From Clostridia bacterium (GTDB lineage Bacteria; Bacillota; Clostridia; Oscillospirales; Acutalibacteraceae): a stretch of DNA of 37,888 nt. Each line of letters starts with the position of its first letter. The first letter of the stretch is position 1. The DNA is taken from contig JAFSEF010000036.1 in NCBI GenBank assembly GCA_017435865.1, forward strand, positions 1-37,888, in the 5' to 3' direction. The notes beneath the pieces are model-generated. The model saw only the letters and a program-made list of their open reading frames with translations, was not told where the DNA came from and ran no database searches. Of the stretch, positions 34,454 through 37,888 are shown piece by piece. The position numbers were made by a program, and so were the translations under genes.

Positions 34454-35290
34454 TTATTTCTCTCCCTTCATTGAGTTTTCAGCCGAAATTTCAATAACAT
34501 CGGCTGTAACTTGACTTTGACGTATGCGGTTTATCTGCGTTTCAATCTGTGTGCTGTATTCACATGCAGTATCATAAGCAGAGCGCATAGTTGTAAGAGT
34601 TGCAGCCTGTGCGCCTAAAGCTGTTTCAAGTATTTTTTTATATATAATTGAAGTAAATGTTTTTTCTGCGGTATTATTTATGACTGTATCTTTGTCGGGA
34701 ACAAATAAGAAATTATCACCTTCATCTTTCCCTTCATCAATCGTAAACAGATCGCATAAAACCGGCTCTTGCTTAATCATATTTATATATTCGGGATATA
34801 CCATTCTGACTGATGAAACGCTACCTTCCTTCATAAGAGAGCGTATTTCCTTAAACAACTCGCTCACTTCTGAATAAGAGGGGACATCATTGAATATATA
34901 AGCCTTTTTATAGGGGATTCCGTTAGACTGAAAGTGTTCTCTGACTTTCTTGCCGCAAGTAAAGATAACAGGTGTTTTTTTCTCTTTTTCAAGTATTCCA
35001 TCAAAAAAACTGAGAAGTTCTGCATTAAAAGCACCGCACATACCCGTGTTTGCTGCCATAACTATATAGCATATAGGGGCATCTGCATTATTAAGACAAA
35101 ATACGCTATTGAACTCTTTTCGATAAGTCTCATACAGACGACTGCACTGTTTTTCGTATTTTTCATAACTGCTGTAAAGACCGCTTAAACGGGAATATTT
35201 GACAGTAGAGGCAGTTTTCATCGCCAGAGTAGTTTTACGGGTTGAACGGATAACCTGAAGTTTCTTTTTTAAGTTTTGTACTGTTGCCAT
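34454..35290 (-). CDS. atpG: F-type ATP synthase gamma subunit
   Basis: The central stalk subunit, 278 residues (usual ~285). N-terminal coiled coil KKLQVIRSTRKTTLAMKTAS and C-terminal RSAYDTACEYSTQIETQINRIRQSQVT helices are typical and pack in the head. A Rossmann-like middle domain has YIVMAANTGMCGAFN. The start at 35290 follows the stop of the fused gene by two bases, with GAGAGG upstream. It lies between the fusion and atpD in the usual order. Confidence 0.95.
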   Translation of the reverse strand: MATVQNLKKKLQVIRSTRKTTLAMKTASTVKYSRLSGLYSSYEKYEKQCSRLYETYRKEFNSVFCLNNADAPICYIVMAANTGMCGAFNAELLSFFDGILEKEKKTPVIFTCGKKVREHFQSNGIPYKKAYIFNDVPSYSEVSELFKEIRSLMKEGSVSSVRMVYPEYINMIKQEPVLCDLFTIDEGKDEGDNFLFVPDKDTVINNTAEKTFTSIIYKKILETALGAQAATLTTMRSAYDTACEYSTQIETQINRIRQSQVTADVIEISAENSMKGEK

Positions 35291-35292
35291 AA

Positions 35293-37503
35293 TCAAAACC
35301 TCTCAGCAAATTCACCGATAGCTTCACTGAGTTCATTTTTAAGCTCATTGTCAAATTTTTCTGCAGTTTTCACCTTATCGGTAAGTTCTGCTTTTTCTTC
35401 GGTAAAATATTTATAGAGTTTCTTTTCAAAATCTTCCATATTTTCCGGAATGATTTTGTCAGCATATCCGGTGCTTACGGCAAAGATAAGAATTGCCTGC
35501 AAATAATCGGGAACGGTGTTGTATCTGTTCTGTTTTAGAGCCTCTGTGAGAAGTCTGCCGGAAGCAAGAGTGGCTTTTGTAGCATCGTCAATATCAGAAC
35601 CGAACTGCATAAATTCAGCAAGTTCTCTGTACTGGGCAAGACGGGTGCGCAGAGAAGATGATATCTTTTTCATAACGGGATTCTGTGCCGCACCGCCTAC
35701 ACGAGAAACAGAAAGTCCTACGTTGACAGCAGGTCTCTGACCTTCATTGAACAGTTCAGAGTCAAGAAAAATCTGTCCGTCAGTAATTGAAATAACATTT
35801 GTGGGAATATATGCTGATATATCACCTGCAAGTGTTTCGATAATCGGAAGTGCAGTTATTGAACCGCCTCCGAGATCTTCAGAAAGATGAGCTGCTCTTT
35901 CAAGAAGTCTTGAATGGAGATAAAAAATATCACCGGGATAAGCTTCACGCCCTGACGGACGGTGAAGGAGAAGCGACAGTTCACGGTAAGCTACGGCATG
36001 TTTTGAAAGGTCATCATAAATAATCAGAACGTCCTTGCCGCTGTACATAAAATGTTCAGCTATAGCAGTAGCTGAGAAAGGCGCAATATACTGAAGAGCT
36101 GCTGAAGAAGACGCAGGCTCAGCAACGATGATTGTATAATCAAGCGCTCCGTGAGATTTAAGCTTTTCTTTGATCTCTGCAACAAGTGTTTCTTTCTGAC
36201 CTATTGCAACATATATACAGATTGTATCCTTACCCTTCTGATTGATGATTGTATCAACAGCAATAGCTGTTTTGCCTGTTTGTCGGTCACCGATAATAAG
36301 TTCTCTCTGTCCTTTACCAATCGGAACAAGAGCATCAATAGCCTTGATACCAGTATGGAGAGGTTTATTAACCGGAGCACGGTCAAGAATACTTGGTGCC
36401 TTGAATTCTATAGGTCTTACTTCATCATAAGGGAGATAACCTTCCGCATCAATAGAATTACCGAGAGCATCCACCACTCTGCCAAGAAGGGCATTACCTA
36501 CGGGAACAGATGCGATTCTGCCGACTCTTCTTACCGGAGTACCGCTTTCGATATGAGCAAAATCGCCGAAGATAACACAACCGATGCGATTCTGTTGAAT
36601 ATCGAGCACCATACCTCTTTCACCGCATTCAAATTCAACGACCTCGCCGTACATAATATCGGCAAGACCATCCATCCAGCATATACCGTCTGAAACTGTA
36701 ATAACTCTGCCAAGCTGAAATACGTGAATATGAGGTCTGTAGGACTCAGCCTTTTCTGAAAACTCCTGAATAAGATGACCTACGGTATCTGTTGTCAGGA
36801 TAGGCTCGTGGTTAAGATTCTGTGAGAATTGATAAAGCTCCTCGGCAACTGTTCCGTCATATACCGTATCGCCGATTCTCAGTTTGAGTCCGCCAATAAG
36901 AGACGGGTCCTCAAGTACCCATAATGAGGTTTTACCGCCTACCTCGTCAAGCATCGAGGTTGTAACCTCATCAACCTTTTTAACAATAGCCTTATCAAGC
37001 GGATAAGCCGACGTAAGGGTAACATAGAGAACATCGTGATGCTTTAAGTATGCCATATCACCGGGAGTCAGTTTAATCTGCGGAAGAATTGCATCTATTA
37101 TATTGGTATCAAGATTTCTTATTTCTTTTTGATATTTTTCATAAGAGAAAAGTTTTACGACATTTTCTCTCATAATTGAGAAAAGTTCTTTACGTGCATC
37201 CTCAATCATTTCACGGTGAATTTCGCGATGAATATGACCGCTAAATTCTTCTATCTGAGCAATTTTTTCATCAAAAACAGCTCTTGCAATTATAGTATCT
37301 TCTGCACTGTTTTCGTCGTATTCTTCATGCTGATACTCCTCGAAAACAGGCATAGCTATTTTTTCTGTAGCTTCCGCTTCGTCAAGTTCACGGTTGATTC
37401 TCTCAAAGCGGGAGTTAAAAATAGACCTGATCTTTTTCCTTCCGAACAAAAACAGTATAATTGCAAGAATTATAAAGTTTATAATCACATATTGTATTTC
37501 CAT
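35293..37503 (-). CDS. atpA: Fused b'/delta/alpha subunit of F-type ATP synthase
   Basis: A single uninterrupted frame of 736 residues. Residues ~4-20 form a membrane helix (IINFIILAIILFLFG), ~22-130 a charged helical stalk like subunit b, ~150-230 a delta-like domain (YVTLTSAYPLDKAIVKKV, then DPSLIGGLKLRIGDTVYDGTV, the classic delta C-terminal motif), and ~238-736 a full-length alpha subunit. Alpha has GRVITVSDGI, P-loop GDRQTGKT (405-412), LIIYDDLSKHAVAYR and the arginine-finger region SVSRVGG. In mycobacteria atpH is a b-delta fusion followed by a separate atpA; here the two are joined. A separate b subunit gene lies 4 bases upstream, as the second stalk helix. No stop, frameshift or internal ribosome binding site with start was seen at the delta/alpha junction. 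Confidence 0.93.
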   Translation of the reverse strand: MEIQYVIINFIILAIILFLFGRKKIRSIFNSRFERINRELDEAEATEKIAMPVFEEYQHEEYDENSAEDTIIARAVFDEKIAQIEEFSGHIHREIHREMIEDARKELFSIMRENVVKLFSYEKYQKEIRNLDTNIIDAILPQIKLTPGDMAYLKHHDVLYVTLTSAYPLDKAIVKKVDEVTTSMLDEVGGKTSLWVLEDPSLIGGLKLRIGDTVYDGTVAEELYQFSQNLNHEPILTTDTVGHLIQEFSEKAESYRPHIHVFQLGRVITVSDGICWMDGLADIMYGEVVEFECGERGMVLDIQQNRIGCVIFGDFAHIESGTPVRRVGRIASVPVGNALLGRVVDALGNSIDAEGYLPYDEVRPIEFKAPSILDRAPVNKPLHTGIKAIDALVPIGKGQRELIIGDRQTGKTAIAVDTIINQKGKDTICIYVAIGQKETLVAEIKEKLKSHGALDYTIIVAEPASSSAALQYIAPFSATAIAEHFMYSGKDVLIIYDDLSKHAVAYRELSLLLHRPSGREAYPGDIFYLHSRLLERAAHLSEDLGGGSITALPIIETLAGDISAYIPTNVISITDGQIFLDSELFNEGQRPAVNVGLSVSRVGGAAQNPVMKKISSSLRTRLAQYRELAEFMQFGSDIDDATKATLASGRLLTEALKQNRYNTVPDYLQAILIFAVSTGYADKIIPENMEDFEKKLYKYFTEEKAELTDKVKTAEKFDNELKNELSEAIGEFAERF

Positions 37504-37507
37504 AACG

Positions 37508-37888
37508 TCATACCCTGTGCATAATTATATTTTTGACAAATATTGCTGCTGCAGTTTCCATTTCAGGTGCTACAGATTTGACAATATCTTCATATTCATC
37601 AATAATGCTCTCTCTGTATGCCTTTATTTCATCAAGACTTTTTCTTTGAGCAGCTTCAATTTCTTTTTTTCCTTCAGACTGTATTTTTTGTGCTTGTTCT
37701 TTGGCTTCTTTTTCATGGACCTCAATATCAAACTCTCTCTGCTTCTGAATGTATTCTTCATTTTCGGCAGTAATCCTTTCGATTTCAGCCTTCTTTTCCC
37801 TTGCACCTTCAATTTTTTCTTTTCTGTTGTCAAGCATTCTTAGCACAGGTTTAAAAATAAGATTTTTCAATATCAGCATAAGAAGCAA
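37508..37888 (-). CDS. atpF: F-type ATP synthase b subunit (partial, start off window)
   Basis: The visible 126 residues are the end of the membrane helix (LMLILKNLIFKPVLRMLDNR) and a long charged coiled coil with the RKEKIEGAREKKAEIE pattern of subunit b. The start lies beyond the right edge. The next gene encodes a second b-like helix fused to delta and alpha, so the stalk is probably a b/b' heterodimer. Genes for subunits a and c are expected just upstream of the right edge but are not in view. Confidence 0.88.
   Translation of the reverse strand: MLLMLILKNLIFKPVLRMLDNRKEKIEGAREKKAEIERITAENEEYIQKQREFDIEVHEKEAKEQAQKIQSEGKKEIEAAQRKSLDEIKAYRESIIDEYEDIVKSVAPEMETAAAIFVKNIIMHRV

Overview
The window looks like a chromosomal segment of a low- to mid-GC anaerobic Firmicute, most likely a gut Clostridia of the Oscillospiraceae/Ruminococcaceae type. 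This is an inference. It rests on strong GGAGG-type ribosome binding sites, TTGACA-N17-TATAAT promoters, a glycyl radical enzyme with its activase, corrinoid methyl transfer, DUF4143-type AAA ATPases and an old-yellow-enzyme/FAD oxidoreductase. No rRNA, tRNA or CRISPR array was seen.

Layout, left to right. (1) 1-601: the 3' end of a group II intron (maturase C-terminus plus domains V and VI). (2) 640-2673: an OmpR-type two-component system. (3) 2706-5443: argG and argH, the last two steps of arginine synthesis, behind a consensus promoter with a possible ArgR site. (4) 5511-7764: a small membrane-anchored protein divergent from a DUF4143 AAA ATPase and a low-molecular-weight tyrosine phosphatase; the divergent promoter region carries a striking set of 18-22 bp repeats. 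(5) 7808-14686: a corrinoid methyl-transfer operon with three UroD/MtaA-like proteins, one corrinoid protein, a DUF2284 protein and a RACE-type reactivase. A YhcG/DUF1016 nuclease gene lies inside it and is broken by a ~130 bp hairpin-rich insertion. (6) 14773-16316 (minus): trxA-ccdA-tlpA, a thiol redox relay. (7) 16539-19583: a membrane-anchored HTH regulator, purC and a second DUF4143 AAA ATPase, which sits between two copies of the purC tail and terminator. (8) 19729-23347 (minus): a pair of ABC exporter half-transporters, divergent from a radical SAM/SPASM protein and an alpha/beta hydrolase. (9) 25393-29070: an OYE/FAD oxidoreductase, a zinc-phospholipase-C-like protein and a DUF1295 membrane enzyme. 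(10) 29207-32279 (minus): a glycyl radical enzyme and its activase. (11) 32412-32617: a structured repeat with terminator-like hairpins. (12) 32757-37888 (minus): an F-type ATP synthase operon, atpF-[b'/delta/alpha fusion]-atpG-atpD-atpC, running off the right edge.

The most unusual object is the ATP synthase. One 736-residue frame carries a membrane helix and coiled coil (b'-like), a delta-like domain and a complete alpha subunit, so the peripheral stalk and the catalytic head appear to be covalently joined. It comes with a separate b subunit and an epsilon that lacks its C-terminal helical domain. Other points of interest are the repeat architecture around both AAA ATPases, the glycyl radical enzyme with a Gly-Cys-Asn-Gln active-site loop, and the palindromic element splitting the YhcG gene.
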